64,000 nucleotides of DNA from Chryseobacterium sp. ERMR1:04 (GCF_001297705.1 NZ_LIRF01000003.1:248001-312000), one strand, 5' to 3'; shown: positions 26,890 through 36,393, counted from the stretch's first letter. Numbers and translations: made by a program. The notes: a model not told the origin generated them from the letters alone.

Positions 26890-27837
26890 TTATAAGTTAA
26901 TTTTCTTTCCTTGTTCCGGGAAGATGTAGGTAACTCCTAAAGTCTTTTGCTCTTTTAGTTGTTTTTTTATTCGCTCTATATTATTATCCACAGGTTTAAG
27001 GTGGGTGATAATGATAGGAACTTGTTTTAATTTCCCGGGTTGACAAAAACTGTTTAGGATGGTTAATTCAGATTCTAATAATTTGGGCGTAAGATGACCA
27101 AATAAAGATTTGTCAGGTTGTTCATTCGGAAAAGAAACTTCAATTAAAATACCTTTTAATTTTTGGGCATTAATATAGGGAGCAATCTGCTTCCATAAAT
27201 TCTGAAGTAGGGTACTTTGCTCTATAGAATCGCTACCTGTATCTCCCAGATATAATAGATAATCACCGTTTTGTCGTAAAAGAAATGCTGTACTCTCGTA
27301 AGGTTTTACATGGCTGAGTGGAAATGCCGTTACATACATTTCAGTGTCTGTTAAAGGGATTTCCTTGCTTGTTTCTAAATTTACGATGCTGTATTTATGA
27401 AGGCGGGGAGCTTCCCCCACATTGGTAAAGTTGGCCCACGATTTCCATGAAAAATACTTATCGGTAAGGATTTCGGCTACAGAAGGAAGGGCGTAAATAT
27501 ATTTTTTAGTATCATCCGGACTGTTTAAAATCAGACCACTTGCATGATCTAAGTGAGCATGAGAAATAAGATATCCTTTAATATGTTTTTGGATTACTTG
27601 TAATGCTGAATTTCCTTTAAAATTCCCCTTCTGTATGGCTTTTTCAATTCCTGAGCGTAAAGTTCCGGCATCAAGGCATACATAGTTTTCAGAATTTGCC
27701 GGAGCAGCCATATAACTTGATAAGTTACTTTCTTCGCCACCTCCATAAATCCCTAATGGAACCACTTTGAAACTGTTTTGAGCGGAACAAAAGATTGAAG
27801 AAGAAAAAATGATCAAAGGAAAAATATACTTTCTCAT
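26890..27837 (-). CDS. MBL-fold hydrolase, class II cAMP phosphodiesterase-like
   Basis: A 315-residue secreted metallo-hydrolase. A signal peptide ends at FCSAQ (20). The metal motif HAHLDH (His93, His95, Asp97, His98), LYLGDTGSD and the late FGHLTP and ITHLKP segments match the class II cyclic nucleotide phosphodiesterase (PDE1) family. The start at 27837 is chosen for the clean signal peptide; a longer frame exists, but a promoter (27880-27910) lies within it. It is convergent with the island end. Confidence 0.85.
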   Translation of the reverse strand: MRKYIFPLIIFSSSIFCSAQNSFKVVPLGIYGGGEESNLSSYMAAPANSENYVCLDAGTLRSGIEKAIQKGNFKGNSALQVIQKHIKGYLISHAHLDHASGLILNSPDDTKKYIYALPSVAEILTDKYFSWKSWANFTNVGEAPRLHKYSIVNLETSKEIPLTDTEMYVTAFPLSHVKPYESTAFLLRQNGDYLLYLGDTGSDSIEQSTLLQNLWKQIAPYINAQKLKGILIEVSFPNEQPDKSLFGHLTPKLLESELTILNSFCQPGKLKQVPIIITHLKPVDNNIERIKKQLKEQKTLGVTYIFPEQGKKINL

Positions 27838-27879
27838 ATAGAATCTGACTATAGTTATATGGATTGAAGAATTACCCTG

Positions 27880-27910
27880 CAAATTTAAATTAAAAAACAA
27901 CGACCTACAA
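27880..27910 (-). promoter_or_regulatory. Promoter of the phosphodiesterase gene
   Basis: On the minus strand TTG (27910-27908), 20 bases, then TAAATTTG (27887-27880). This fits the Bacteroidota consensus and supports the shorter start. Confidence 0.6.
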
Positions 27911-28019
27911 AATTTATACAAAATAGACTTACAGCTTAGTTCAATAAAAAGATCAAAGGTTTTGAGTAGAGTAATTGAAAATAGAAATTTCATAAGATAG
28001 AAAATCGAAGATTTTCATG

Positions 28020-28225
28020 TGCGACCTAGGAAACTGAAGCGTTAATAAAATGAACTCTGTGAACGTTAATAAAATTCTACTGTTTGAGTGCGGGACAAAT
28101 ATTCATCTGAAACAGTAATAGCAAATCCGCACGAGTTTTAGAATTTTTAGAGAGCAGATTTCATTTTTAGTGAAAGTTTCCAGTCTTGACTTTTTCTTTC
28201 TTTTGTGTTAAGACAAATGAAAAAA
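28020..28225. repeat. Non-coding stretch with repeat-like elements
   Basis: No gene lies between the phosphodiesterase and the SDR starts. CGTTAATAAAAT occurs twice (28040-28051 and 28064-28075). A hairpin with TTTTC-TTTGT and ACAAA-GAAAA arms lies near 28195-28222. From memory this block resembles an interspersed repeat of chryseobacteria. Confidence 0.3.
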
Positions 28226-28394
28226 TATAATGATAAAGGGGTGTATATTAAACTTTAATGACTTTGGAATATTATTAAAACTAAGTTATTTCTTTCGCCA
28301 TTTCCATTTTGGCTACATCTTTATCCAATTTGGCAACTCCATCCTTTTACCGAATGCAGACCTTTGTCATGTAAAATTTAAACAAACAAAAAAA

Positions 28395-29192
28395 ATGAAA
28401 ACAATTTTTATAACAGGTGCTTCTACAGGATTAGGAAAAGCAACCGCAAAATTATTTCAAAGCAATGGTTGGAACGTTATCGCAACGATGAGAACTCCGG
28501 AATCTGAAACAGAACTTTCTCAGCTTGACAACGTGACGGTTCTTCCATTAGATGTTACCAACTTAGAGCAGATTCAATCAACCGTAAAAAAAGCATTAGA
28601 GATCAGTGATATTGATTTGGTTTTCAACAATGCCGGATATGGTTTAATTGGTCCGTTGGAGGCATTAAATGATGATCAAATCGTAAAACAAATCAATACC
28701 AATTTACTGGGAGTTATCCGGGTAACACAAGCGTTTATTCCGTATTTCAGAGAGAAAAGAAAAGGAATGTTTATCACAACAACTTCTATTGGTGGATTAA
28801 TTGCATTTCCTTTAACCTCAACATATCACGCTACAAAATGGGCGTTGGAAGGCTGGAGCGAAAGTCTTGCATTTGAATTGAGTAAATTCGGAATCGGAGT
28901 AAAAACGGTTTCTCCAGGCGGTATTAAAACAGATTTTGTAAGCCGTTCTTTAGATACAGCTACCAAACCGGAATATCAGGAAATGATTGACGGACTGTTT
29001 TCAAGCATGGAAGGGATGATGGACGCAGCTTCTGAGCCTGTACAAATTGCAGAAGTAGTGTATGAAGCGGCAACTGATGGAAAAAGTAAATTAAGATATG
29101 TTGCAGGAGAAGATGCCAATGCATTATATGCACAGCGTTTGGAATTGGGAGATGAAGCTTTCAGAGAGCAATTAGGTCAACAATTTATTTAG
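28395..29192 (+). CDS. SDR family oxidoreductase
   Basis: A 265-residue classical short-chain dehydrogenase. It has the cofactor motif GASTGLGKA (8-16), NNAGYG, the catalytic Ser of TTTSIGG, and YHATK with the catalytic Tyr and Lys; Arg in ATMRTP suggests NADP(H). The ATG at 28395 begins MKTIFITG, the normal family start; the 55-residue upstream extension is non-coding in character. An AraC regulator follows, separated by a terminator. Confidence 0.92.
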   Translation: MKTIFITGASTGLGKATAKLFQSNGWNVIATMRTPESETELSQLDNVTVLPLDVTNLEQIQSTVKKALEISDIDLVFNNAGYGLIGPLEALNDDQIVKQINTNLLGVIRVTQAFIPYFREKRKGMFITTTSIGGLIAFPLTSTYHATKWALEGWSESLAFELSKFGIGVKTVSPGGIKTDFVSRSLDTATKPEYQEMIDGLFSSMEGMMDAASEPVQIAEVVYEAATDGKSKLRYVAGEDANALYAQRLELGDEAFREQLGQQFI

Positions 29193-29220
29193 AAAATCTG
29201 TATTAAATTCAAGTAAAAAT

Positions 29221-29253
29221 AGCACAGATATACAAGTATTTGTGCTGTTTTTT
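29221..29253 (+). terminator. Intrinsic terminator of the SDR gene
   Basis: AGCACA/TGTGCT arms with inner ATAC/GTAT pairing are followed by GTTTTTT. Confidence 0.75.
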
Positions 29254-29281
29254 CATCTAAATAATTCTTACATTTATCATT

Positions 29282-30196
29282 ATGGAAAAGAAAGAAAATG
29301 CCCCGCTAAAAATTTCATCCATTTCGGAATTGCATCGCTTACTGCAGCTTCCGAAACCACTGCATCCATTGATTAGTTTGGTAGACAATACCGAAATGAG
29401 TGTTAATAAAGAATTACTCAATCGAAATTTTGCACTGAATTTTTACAAAATATCCTACAAGTTTTCTGAAAACGGGAAAATGGGGTATGGACAGGGATAT
29501 TATGATTTCAATGAAGGAGGAATGATGTTCACAGCACCCAATCAGATTTTATCTACCAAGGAAGAAGCTGAATATCATGGGTATACTTTGTTGGTACACC
29601 CAGATTTTATAAGAAATTATCCGTTAGCAAAAAACATTAAAAATTTTGGTTTCTTTTCCTATGATACCAATGAAGCACTGCATTTATCGGATAAAGAGAA
29701 AACCGTGATTGTGGGATTATTACAAAATATTTTGGGTGAACTCAATACCGCGATTGATGAAATCAGCCAGGATGTGATCGTATCTTATATTGAGGTTTTA
29801 CTGAATTACAGCAACCGTTTTTACAAGAGACAATTTATTACCCGAAAAAGCTTTAATAATGATTTGCTTTCCAACATGGAAAATATATTGGATGGCTATT
29901 TTAACAGACAGGAAACCTTAACAAAAGGACTTCCGACCGTAGAATTTTTGGCATCCGAACTCAACCTTTCACCCCATTATTTAAGTGATATGCTTCGTAA
30001 TCTGACGGGACAAAATGCTCAGCAACACATTCATGAAAAACTGATTGAAAAAGCGAAAGAATATCTTACCACCACCAATTTTTCAGTGGCGGAAGTGGCC
30101 TATCAATTAGGTTTTGAACATTCACAATCTTTCAATAAATTATTTAAAAAGAAAATGAATACAACGCCGCTGAGCTATAAACAATCTTTTAATTAA
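29282..30196 (+). CDS. AraC family transcriptional regulator
   Basis: 304 residues. The N-terminal 170 residues are a cupin-like sensing region. The C-terminal 100 are the double HTH: TVEFLASELNLSPHYLSDML and AEVAYQLGFEHSQSFNKLFK with the TTPLSYK end. This type is commonly adjacent to SDR oxidoreductases in Bacteroidota and is a likely regulator of the upstream SDR. A terminator between them implies a separate transcript. Confidence 0.92.
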   Translation: MEKKENAPLKISSISELHRLLQLPKPLHPLISLVDNTEMSVNKELLNRNFALNFYKISYKFSENGKMGYGQGYYDFNEGGMMFTAPNQILSTKEEAEYHGYTLLVHPDFIRNYPLAKNIKNFGFFSYDTNEALHLSDKEKTVIVGLLQNILGELNTAIDEISQDVIVSYIEVLLNYSNRFYKRQFITRKSFNNDLLSNMENILDGYFNRQETLTKGLPTVEFLASELNLSPHYLSDMLRNLTGQNAQQHIHEKLIEKAKEYLTTTNFSVAEVAYQLGFEHSQSFNKLFKKKMNTTPLSYKQSFN

Positions 30197-30204
30197 AATG
30201 AATT

Positions 30205-31110
30205 TTATTCACGATAAGGAAGATTTAGCTTGTCATTAACGAATTGATACATCCTTTCTCTGTCTTTCGGCATAGAAAGCATAGTTTTTAGCATAGCACT
30301 GGTTTCACTTTTGGGATTTTCTTTCATGAAACGTTGGAATTCCTGCAAATTTTCAGGAATAAATCCACCTTCATCATTTTGAGTTGAAGTATTGTCGTAG
30401 CCTAAAAGATAAGCATATTTATAGCTTTGAAGTTCTTCGTTAATGGTTGTGTTCAATTTTGAACTAGGGAAGTCTTGCAAAAATTTCTCGCGAACTTCAA
30501 CACGTTTTGCTACATCACGCCACGGAATTGAGATCGAGGCATCCGACTGAAAAAGAACTTTATCTTCTTCCTTCATGATTTCCAGATATTTTTGATAATC
30601 TGCCGTTAGCTTTCCATTAAAAATATTGAAATAAAAATCAGGCAACATACGAAGTTCTGTGTAGGCTTCACCAACATCCCAAAACTCAATTCCAGTTTGT
30701 GTGTAAGAATCAACCGTCTTTTTATATTTTTCTGGAACCTTTAATGTAGAGGTATCCGTTTCTGGATGATATACATAAAATTCAAAAAACTGATCGAGTA
30801 AATGGGTTTCTTTTAATGTCAATAATGCAAGGGCAGAATCGTTTTCCTTTTTATAATTTTCATATATCAAATTGTTCTTTTCCGACGATGAATTTTCCAA
30901 CATGCTTATAATTTCACTCTTTCGATGTTGAAGATGACTTAGAATTTCATTTTCTGACCGTAATGAGTCCAAATAAACCGGAGGTAAGGAATAGGGAGTT
31001 GGTGTATTGGTAATTTTATTTTCTTCAGAAGGTTTTTTGGTGTTTTTTTCTTCTTTTTTACAAGAGGATACTAAAGAAAGTATCGCTAAACTTAGTATCA
31101 ATTTTTTCAT
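30205..31110 (-). CDS. Lipoprotein, unknown function
   Basis: 301 residues with leader MKKLILSLAILSLVSSC, lipobox Cys17 and a Lys/Glu-rich linker. The body is predominantly helical and acidic (LPDFYFNIFNGKLTADYQKY, SIPWRDVAKRVEVREKFLQD). I recognise no domain. It is convergent with the AraC gene, 8 bases apart, and probably monocistronic. Confidence 0.75.
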   Translation of the reverse strand: MKKLILSLAILSLVSSCKKEEKNTKKPSEENKITNTPTPYSLPPVYLDSLRSENEILSHLQHRKSEIISMLENSSSEKNNLIYENYKKENDSALALLTLKETHLLDQFFEFYVYHPETDTSTLKVPEKYKKTVDSYTQTGIEFWDVGEAYTELRMLPDFYFNIFNGKLTADYQKYLEIMKEEDKVLFQSDASISIPWRDVAKRVEVREKFLQDFPSSKLNTTINEELQSYKYAYLLGYDNTSTQNDEGGFIPENLQEFQRFMKENPKSETSAMLKTMLSMPKDRERMYQFVNDKLNLPYRE

Positions 31111-31223
31111 AATGATGTGTCTGATGTATCAAAAATAATTTTACCCTTAATTGGAGTTTACTAATGAACTTAAAATAATTGGTGTGTTAATCTTTTGCGG
31201 TAAATATTAAACATGTTTAACCC

Positions 31224-31652
31224 TTAGCAATCATTCATTTCGTAATTTACCTGATCGTATTTTTCGTCATAAGATTGTAATGTTTTGGAAGTGGTAGGAA
31301 CTTCTTTAACATTCACATTCAATTTTTTGTTTCCATCCGGAGAAATCCAGAATCCTTGAAGAGCACCACCTGTTTTCTTTACACTGATAATTCCTGTAAT
31401 TCCGCCTTCTACCATAACCAAACGGTTTTCCTCATCGTCTGAAATTTCAAGATAAAGCCATTTGCTTATATTGTCGTATTTATACATTCCGGTGTAACTG
31501 GTGGTTGGGCAGCCTGAAATTTCTTCTATTAAATAAAATGTAACGGGATATTTATCAATCGTTCCTTTGTAAAGATGTTTTTTAACTTCCTGTGCGCTCA
31601 TTTTTCCGGCAAAAATTAGCAGACACAGGAAAGCTGTGATTTTAAATTTCAT
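31224..31652 (-). CDS. Exported hypothetical protein
   Basis: 142 residues starting at 31652 with a signal peptide cleaved after GKMSA. A beta-rich body (HLYKGTIDKYPVTFYLIEE, TSYTGMYKYDNISKWLYL, GALQGFWISPDGNKK) suggests a small lipocalin-like or calycin barrel in the periplasm. A -7 element TATATTTG lies on the minus strand at 31695-31688, which rules out the longer frame. The function is unknown. Confidence 0.75.
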   Translation of the reverse strand: MKFKITAFLCLLIFAGKMSAQEVKKHLYKGTIDKYPVTFYLIEEISGCPTTSYTGMYKYDNISKWLYLEISDDEENRLVMVEGGITGIISVKKTGGALQGFWISPDGNKKLNVNVKEVPTTSKTLQSYDEKYDQVNYEMNDC

Positions 31653-31851
31653 AGTGTTTACTTGAGTTATTAGATTATAATTTTTCGGCAAATATAGATT
31701 TTTAAAAATAATCTTACCCAGAATCAAAGCTTGATTTCAATCTTAAAGATTAGAAAATTATTATCCTATCCGTTGAAGTAAGAAGCCTCTACGCACTTGA
31801 AGTTATTCATTGATTAGTGGGATTTTGCTTGGAAAGTATTGAAAATGAAAA

Positions 31852-31945
31852 GAATCCGCTCTTTAGGAGCAGATTCAATAGATAAATACATCTCATTTTT
31901 TTAATTAGACAACAATAAAAAAGCACAGCCGACAATGCTGTGCTT
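31852..31945. other. Two orphan hairpins in a 740-base gene-free gap
   Basis: GAATCcGCTC/GAGCaGATTC (31852-31876) and a perfect 9-bp stem AAGCACAGC/GCTGTGCTT (31921-31945), flanked by A-runs and T-runs on both sides, look like terminators. No gene ends here on either strand. They may end an unrecognised small transcript or be left from a deleted gene. Confidence 0.5.
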
Positions 31946-32076
31946 AAATTTTTATTTCAAATTTAATTGCAATTCCAAAGTTGAAAAACGCAAAGAAAGT
32001 GTTCATTTCAGTTGTATTACATAGTAAATGTAGGAATTATTTTAATACCGTGTGTAAATTTAATGTTAAAACTAAC

Positions 32077-32106
32077 AAGTTATCCACAATTTATTGTGGA
32101 TAACTT
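32077..32106. promoter_or_regulatory. Perfect inverted pair of DnaA boxes
   Basis: A 30-base palindrome with perfect 13-base arms and a TTTA centre. Each arm carries TTATCCACA, the consensus DnaA box, in opposite orientation (32080-32088 and 32095-32103). It is not followed by a T-tract, so it is not a terminator. A -7-like TATCTTTG follows at 32210-32217. Confidence 0.6.
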
Positions 32107-32394
32107 TGGGATTGCTTTTCTTTAGGCAGTTTCAAAGCATAATTATTCAGCGCTTACTTATAAATTTCCTTATTTTGTCATTATCATATACAGCTTTAGA
32201 ATAAAATCCTATCTTTGGATTATTAATATCTCTTTATAAATATTACAATTTTATTCAAGCACATTTCTTTTGGCTTGAAATCTTAAGGTTCAAATTTTCC
32301 GAGCCTAATAATTCTATTTTTTACATTTAAAAGACAAAAAAGCAAATCGGCTAGGTTACGATGTTGCCATCTTGTCGAAAACAAAGAGATTATT

Positions 32395-33030
32395 ATGAAA
32401 ACAAATACCATTGCCGTTATTGGCGGAACAGGAAAATCAGGGAATTATCTTGTTCAGGCACTTCTCAATAAAGGATATTCTATGAAGCTATTGCTTCGAA
32501 CTCCTGAAAACTTTACCCTTCAAAACCCTTTAATCGAAATTGTAAAAGGGGACGCAAGAGATTTTGATGCGGTAGATCAGCTTATCAAAGGTTGCAGTAC
32601 GGTAATTAGTAAAATAGGACAGCCTGTGGGTGAGAAATCTATATTTACGGATGCTACAAAAAATGTAATCCAATCGATGAATTCACACGGGATTTCAAGA
32701 TATATTGCAATAACTGGGCTGAATGTTGACACTCCATTTGATCATAAAAATGAGAAAGTAAAAATGGCAACAGCGTGGATGTACGAAAATTATCCAAAAT
32801 CCACAAAAGACAAACAGGATGAATATGACATTCTTGTGGATTCTAATGTAGATTGGACATTGGTAAGGCTTCCATTAATTATCCCGACTTCTGAAAGTTT
32901 TCCTATAGAAACAAGCCTGGAAGATTGTAAAGGAGAAAAGATCAGTGCTACAGATTTGTCTGATTTTCTGGTTTCTCAGATTGAGGACAGAACCTTTATC
33001 AAGCAAAGTCCGTTTTTGTATAATATTTAA
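32395..33030 (+). CDS. NAD(P)-binding NmrA-like protein
   Basis: 211 residues with the atypical-SDR cofactor motif GGTGKSGNYL (10-19), a sugar-nucleotide/flavin-reductase-like core (VKGDARDFDAVDQLIKGC, ISRYIAITGLNVD) and LVRLPLIIP. It lacks the YxxxK catalytic pair, as NmrA-like redox sensors and anthrone-type oxidoreductases do. It is cytoplasmic and monocistronic. The function is unresolved between oxidoreductase and sensor. Confidence 0.82.
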   Translation: MKTNTIAVIGGTGKSGNYLVQALLNKGYSMKLLLRTPENFTLQNPLIEIVKGDARDFDAVDQLIKGCSTVISKIGQPVGEKSIFTDATKNVIQSMNSHGISRYIAITGLNVDTPFDHKNEKVKMATAWMYENYPKSTKDKQDEYDILVDSNVDWTLVRLPLIIPTSESFPIETSLEDCKGEKISATDLSDFLVSQIEDRTFIKQSPFLYNI

Positions 33031-33039
33031 TTTTTTAAA

Positions 33040-33160
33040 CACAAATTTCACAAATTCCTTCACAAATAACACCATTTTAAAGCACTGAAAAAATGATTCT
33101 TGTTTTTAAGATGTAATAATTTATTCGTGAATATTCGTGAAAAAACATTAGTGTTTAATT
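33040..33160. repeat. Intergenic repeat-like sequence
   Basis: A low-complexity gap between convergent genes with CACAAATTTCACAAATTCC and ATTCGTGAATATTCGTGAA. These words recur in various orders in flavobacterial intergenic regions as I remember them. No coding potential was seen. Confidence 0.3.
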
Positions 33161-33161
33161 C

Positions 33162-33195
33162 AAAAAAAATAGAGCGTCAATGTGACGCTCTATTT
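33162..33195 (-). terminator. Intrinsic terminator of uvrA
   Basis: A perfect 12-bp stem, AATAGAGCGTCA/TGACGCTCTATT, with a 3-base loop. On the minus strand it is followed by a run of T. Confidence 0.88.
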
Positions 33196-33200
33196 AATAT

Positions 33201-35993
33201 TTACTGCTCCAGCTTTTCTTTAATATATTTTGCTGTATGAGATTTTTTATTTTTGGCTAATTCTTCCGGTGTTCCTGTGAAAACCACTTCGCCACCATAT
33301 TTTCCGGCTTCCGGACCGATGTCGATAATATGATCGGCCGATTTTATAATATCCGGTTGATGTTCAATAACAATCACTGAATGTCCAAGATCGATTAACG
33401 CTTGCAGAGATTTCAGTAATTTTTGAATATCATGGAAATGCAAACCTGTTGACGGCTCATCGAATATAAATAAAGTCTTGTCAGTTGTAACCCCTTTTAC
33501 CAGGAATGAAGCCAATTTCACACGCTGCGCTTCACCTCCGGAAAGGGTAGAAGAGCTTTGTCCTAATTGTAAATACCCCAAACCAACTTCTTGTAAAGGC
33601 CTTAATTTGGTTACGATCTTTTCCTCTTTATTTTCTTTGAAGAATTCTAACGATTCATCAACAGTCATGTGAAGGATATCGGAAATGTTTTTCTCATCGA
33701 ATTTCACTTCCAGAATTTCGTTTTTGAAACGGGTTCCTTTACAGGTTTCACATTCCAGCTCAATATCCGCCATAAACTGCATTGAAACATTGATGACTCC
33801 TTCACCTTTACATTCATCACATCTTCCGCCATCAACGTTGAACGAGAAATGCTTAGGCTTATAACCCATCATTTTTGAAACTTTCTGTTTGGCAAAAAGA
33901 TCTCTGATGTCGTCATACGCCTTTAAGTAGGTTACAGGATTTGAACGGGATGATTTTCCGATAGGATTTTGATCAATTAATTCAATGTTTTTGATTAATT
34001 TTTTCGGAAACTCTACAGAATCGTAATCTCCTTTTTTACCGCCCATTCCCAGTTGGATCTGGATATCATTCGTAAGAATTTCTTTCATTAAAGTAGATTT
34101 TCCACTTCCTGAAACTCCTGAAATAACAACCAGACTTTCCAACGGAACGTCAACGTCAATATTTTTAAGATTATTTTGTCTGGCTCCTTTTATATGAATC
34201 CATTCTTTTGCTTTTCTACGCTTCGCAGGAACTTCAATTTCCAGTCTTCCAGTTAAATATTTAGAAGTAAGCGTATCGGCATCTTTCAATTGTTTATAAT
34301 CGCCTGCAAATACCAATTCACCACCAAGATAGCCCGCTTCCGGACCAATATCAATGATGTAGTCTGCGGCTCTCATCACATCTTCGTCATGCTCCACAAC
34401 AATCACCGTGTTTCCAAGATCACGAAGATTTTTTAAGACTCCAATTAGGTTTTCGGTATCTCTGGAGTGCAATCCGATTGATGGTTCGTCTAATATATAG
34501 ATGGAACCAACCAAAGAACTTCCTAAACTTGTTGCCAGGTTAATTCTCTGACTTTCACCACCAGAAAGCGTATTGGAGGTTCTGTTAATAGTTAAATACC
34601 CTAAACCAACCTTTAACAGGAACTCAATACGAGTCGTTATTTCATATAGCAATCTTTTCGCGACCTCTTTATCGTGATCAGACAGTTTAAAACTTTCGAT
34701 CAAAGGAAATAGTTCATCCAGAGGAAGCTCAATAACCGATTGAATATTGTGACCGTCAATTTTTACCCATGTCGTTTCTTCACGCAATCTCAACCCTTCA
34801 CAAGTCGGACAAAGCGTTTTTCCTCGATAACGGGAAAGCATAACACGGTATTGAATTTTATATAAATTCTCTTCAAGCATCTTGAAGAAATTATTAAGCG
34901 ATGGAAATCCTGTGCTTCCATCTCCTTTCCAAAGGTAATTTTTCTGTTCTTTGCTTAATTGATGGTAAGGCTTATGAATAGGGAAGTCTTTCGCTTTTTT
35001 AATGAAATCTTTTTTCCATTCACTCATCGTTTCTCCTTTCCAGGAAGCAACTGTGTCTTCAAAAATAGATAATGCTTTATTGGGGATCACTAAATCTTCA
35101 TCAATTCCGATCACTTTTCCGTAGCCTTCACAAGTCGGACAAGCACCGTAAGGATTATTAAAGCTGAAGAAATGAACGTTGGGTTCAAGAAATTCCATTC
35201 CATCCAATTCGAATTTATTGGAGAATTCTTTAACGCTTTCTGTTTCAATATTTTTAAGTGAACAATGGCCTCGGCCTTCATAGAAAGCCATCTGAATAGA
35301 ATCGGCTAGCCTTTGAAGGAAACTTTCATCTTCTTCATAAGAAAAACGGTCGATCACCAAATTAATCACCATTCCTGTTTCTGGCACAAAGCCAAAACTT
35401 TCCAGATCTTCAATTCCTGCTACATTTCCGTTGATCTCCAATCTTGTAAAACCTGCCACTTTCAAAATATTCAGTGTTTCGTTAAAGTTAGCAACATCAT
35501 ATTCCAGCGGAGCAAGCAATAAGAAAGAAGTATCTTTTTTTGATGACTTAATAAAATCTACCACATCCGTCACCGAATCTTTTTTCACTTCTTCCCCCGA
35601 AACAGGAGAAAAAGTTTTCCCGATTCTTGCGAATAAAAGTTTCATATAATCGTAGATCTCGGTAGAAGTTCCTACTGTAGAACGCGGATTAGACGAGATT
35701 ACTTTTTGCTGAATGGCGATGGAGGGCGCTAACCCTTTAATATCATCCACTTTTGGTTTCTCTAATTTACCCAAAAACTGACGGGCGTAAGAGCTTAAAC
35801 TCTCAACATATCTTCTCTGTCCCTCTGCATAAATGGTATCAAACGCTAAAGAAGATTTTCCGCTTCCGGAAACTCCTGTAATAACGATCAATTTATTTTT
35901 CGGGATTAATACATCGATGTGTTTCAGGTTGTTAAGATGTGCATTTTTAACAAAAACCTGTTTTTTTATATCTATATCTGTAATTGAAGCCAT
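33201..35993 (-). CDS. uvrA: Excinuclease ABC subunit UvrA
   Basis: A 930-residue DNA-damage sensor of nucleotide excision repair. It has two ABC modules with Walker A GVSGSGKSS (N-terminal) and GVSGSGKST (C-terminal), and signatures LSGGESQRINLA and LSGGEAQRVKLA. The C-terminal zinc finger CDECKGEG and CETCKGTR is intact. In the first zinc site only ACPTCEGYG is present; the preceding pair found in E. coli is replaced by FELDGMEF, so zinc module 1 lacks half its ligands, as I recall for other Bacteroidota. The start at 35993 (MASITDID) is supported by a -7 element TAATTTTG on the minus strand at 36018-36011. Confidence 0.96.
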   Translation of the reverse strand: MASITDIDIKKQVFVKNAHLNNLKHIDVLIPKNKLIVITGVSGSGKSSLAFDTIYAEGQRRYVESLSSYARQFLGKLEKPKVDDIKGLAPSIAIQQKVISSNPRSTVGTSTEIYDYMKLLFARIGKTFSPVSGEEVKKDSVTDVVDFIKSSKKDTSFLLLAPLEYDVANFNETLNILKVAGFTRLEINGNVAGIEDLESFGFVPETGMVINLVIDRFSYEEDESFLQRLADSIQMAFYEGRGHCSLKNIETESVKEFSNKFELDGMEFLEPNVHFFSFNNPYGACPTCEGYGKVIGIDEDLVIPNKALSIFEDTVASWKGETMSEWKKDFIKKAKDFPIHKPYHQLSKEQKNYLWKGDGSTGFPSLNNFFKMLEENLYKIQYRVMLSRYRGKTLCPTCEGLRLREETTWVKIDGHNIQSVIELPLDELFPLIESFKLSDHDKEVAKRLLYEITTRIEFLLKVGLGYLTINRTSNTLSGGESQRINLATSLGSSLVGSIYILDEPSIGLHSRDTENLIGVLKNLRDLGNTVIVVEHDEDVMRAADYIIDIGPEAGYLGGELVFAGDYKQLKDADTLTSKYLTGRLEIEVPAKRRKAKEWIHIKGARQNNLKNIDVDVPLESLVVISGVSGSGKSTLMKEILTNDIQIQLGMGGKKGDYDSVEFPKKLIKNIELIDQNPIGKSSRSNPVTYLKAYDDIRDLFAKQKVSKMMGYKPKHFSFNVDGGRCDECKGEGVINVSMQFMADIELECETCKGTRFKNEILEVKFDEKNISDILHMTVDESLEFFKENKEEKIVTKLRPLQEVGLGYLQLGQSSSTLSGGEAQRVKLASFLVKGVTTDKTLFIFDEPSTGLHFHDIQKLLKSLQALIDLGHSVIVIEHQPDIIKSADHIIDIGPEAGKYGGEVVFTGTPEELAKNKKSHTAKYIKEKLEQ

Positions 35994-36281
35994 AGTAAAT
36001 TTAAGACTAACAAAATTACGAATTTTTAGTGGAAAATTTTTAACTATAACCACTTCATTTTCATTCATAAAATCTATTGAGATCTGTTGATGATAATTGA
36101 GGTTTAAACCCCTTAAATAAAGAAGAGAGCATAAGGTGATTAATAATCAAAATATCATATTCATAGCATATTATCATTCTCTTATGTTAAATTTTATGAT
36201 TTTCATTATCTTTTTTAAATTTACTATTGTTTTGTATTTTAAATTTAATTAAAATTGTATTCATAAATATGTAATATAGAA

Positions 36282-36332
36282 ATGAGAAAGTTATTCAGAG
36301 ATCTTGTTACACATTTAATGAGAAAAAGATAA
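36282..36332 (+). CDS. Candidate 16-residue basic peptide
   Basis: A short ATG frame, MRKLFRDLVTHLMRKR, lies 16 bases before a strong terminator in a gap with no other gene. It is strongly basic and amphipathic. I see no clear promoter, and the frame could be chance. It could equally be an internal part of a small RNA. Confidence 0.25.
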   Translation: MRKLFRDLVTHLMRKR

Positions 36333-36348
36333 AATTTACTTCCCCTAC

Positions 36349-36378
36349 AAGATGCAGTGTGTTTACTGCATCTTTTTT
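36349..36378 (+). terminator. Strong orphan terminator
   Basis: Perfect 10-bp stem AAGATGCAGT/ACTGCATCTT with a GTGTTT loop and a long T-tract. No plus-strand gene longer than 16 codons lies upstream after uvrA (which is on the minus strand). It implies a short transcript from 36.1-36.37 kb. It ends just before the promoter of the TonB receptor. Confidence 0.85.
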
Positions 36379-36393
36379 TATGACAACTATCAT

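Noticed and set aside
32077..32106. Calling the DnaA-box palindrome an origin of replication
   Set aside because: There are only two boxes, no dnaA or dnaN nearby, and the gene orientation trend is opposite to that expected around an origin.
36163..36192. TTATGTTAAAT at 36182-36192, matching the XerD arm of E. coli dif, close to the change in gene orientation
   Set aside because: The expected XerC arm and 6-base centre do not match, and an 11-base AT-rich word can occur by chance.
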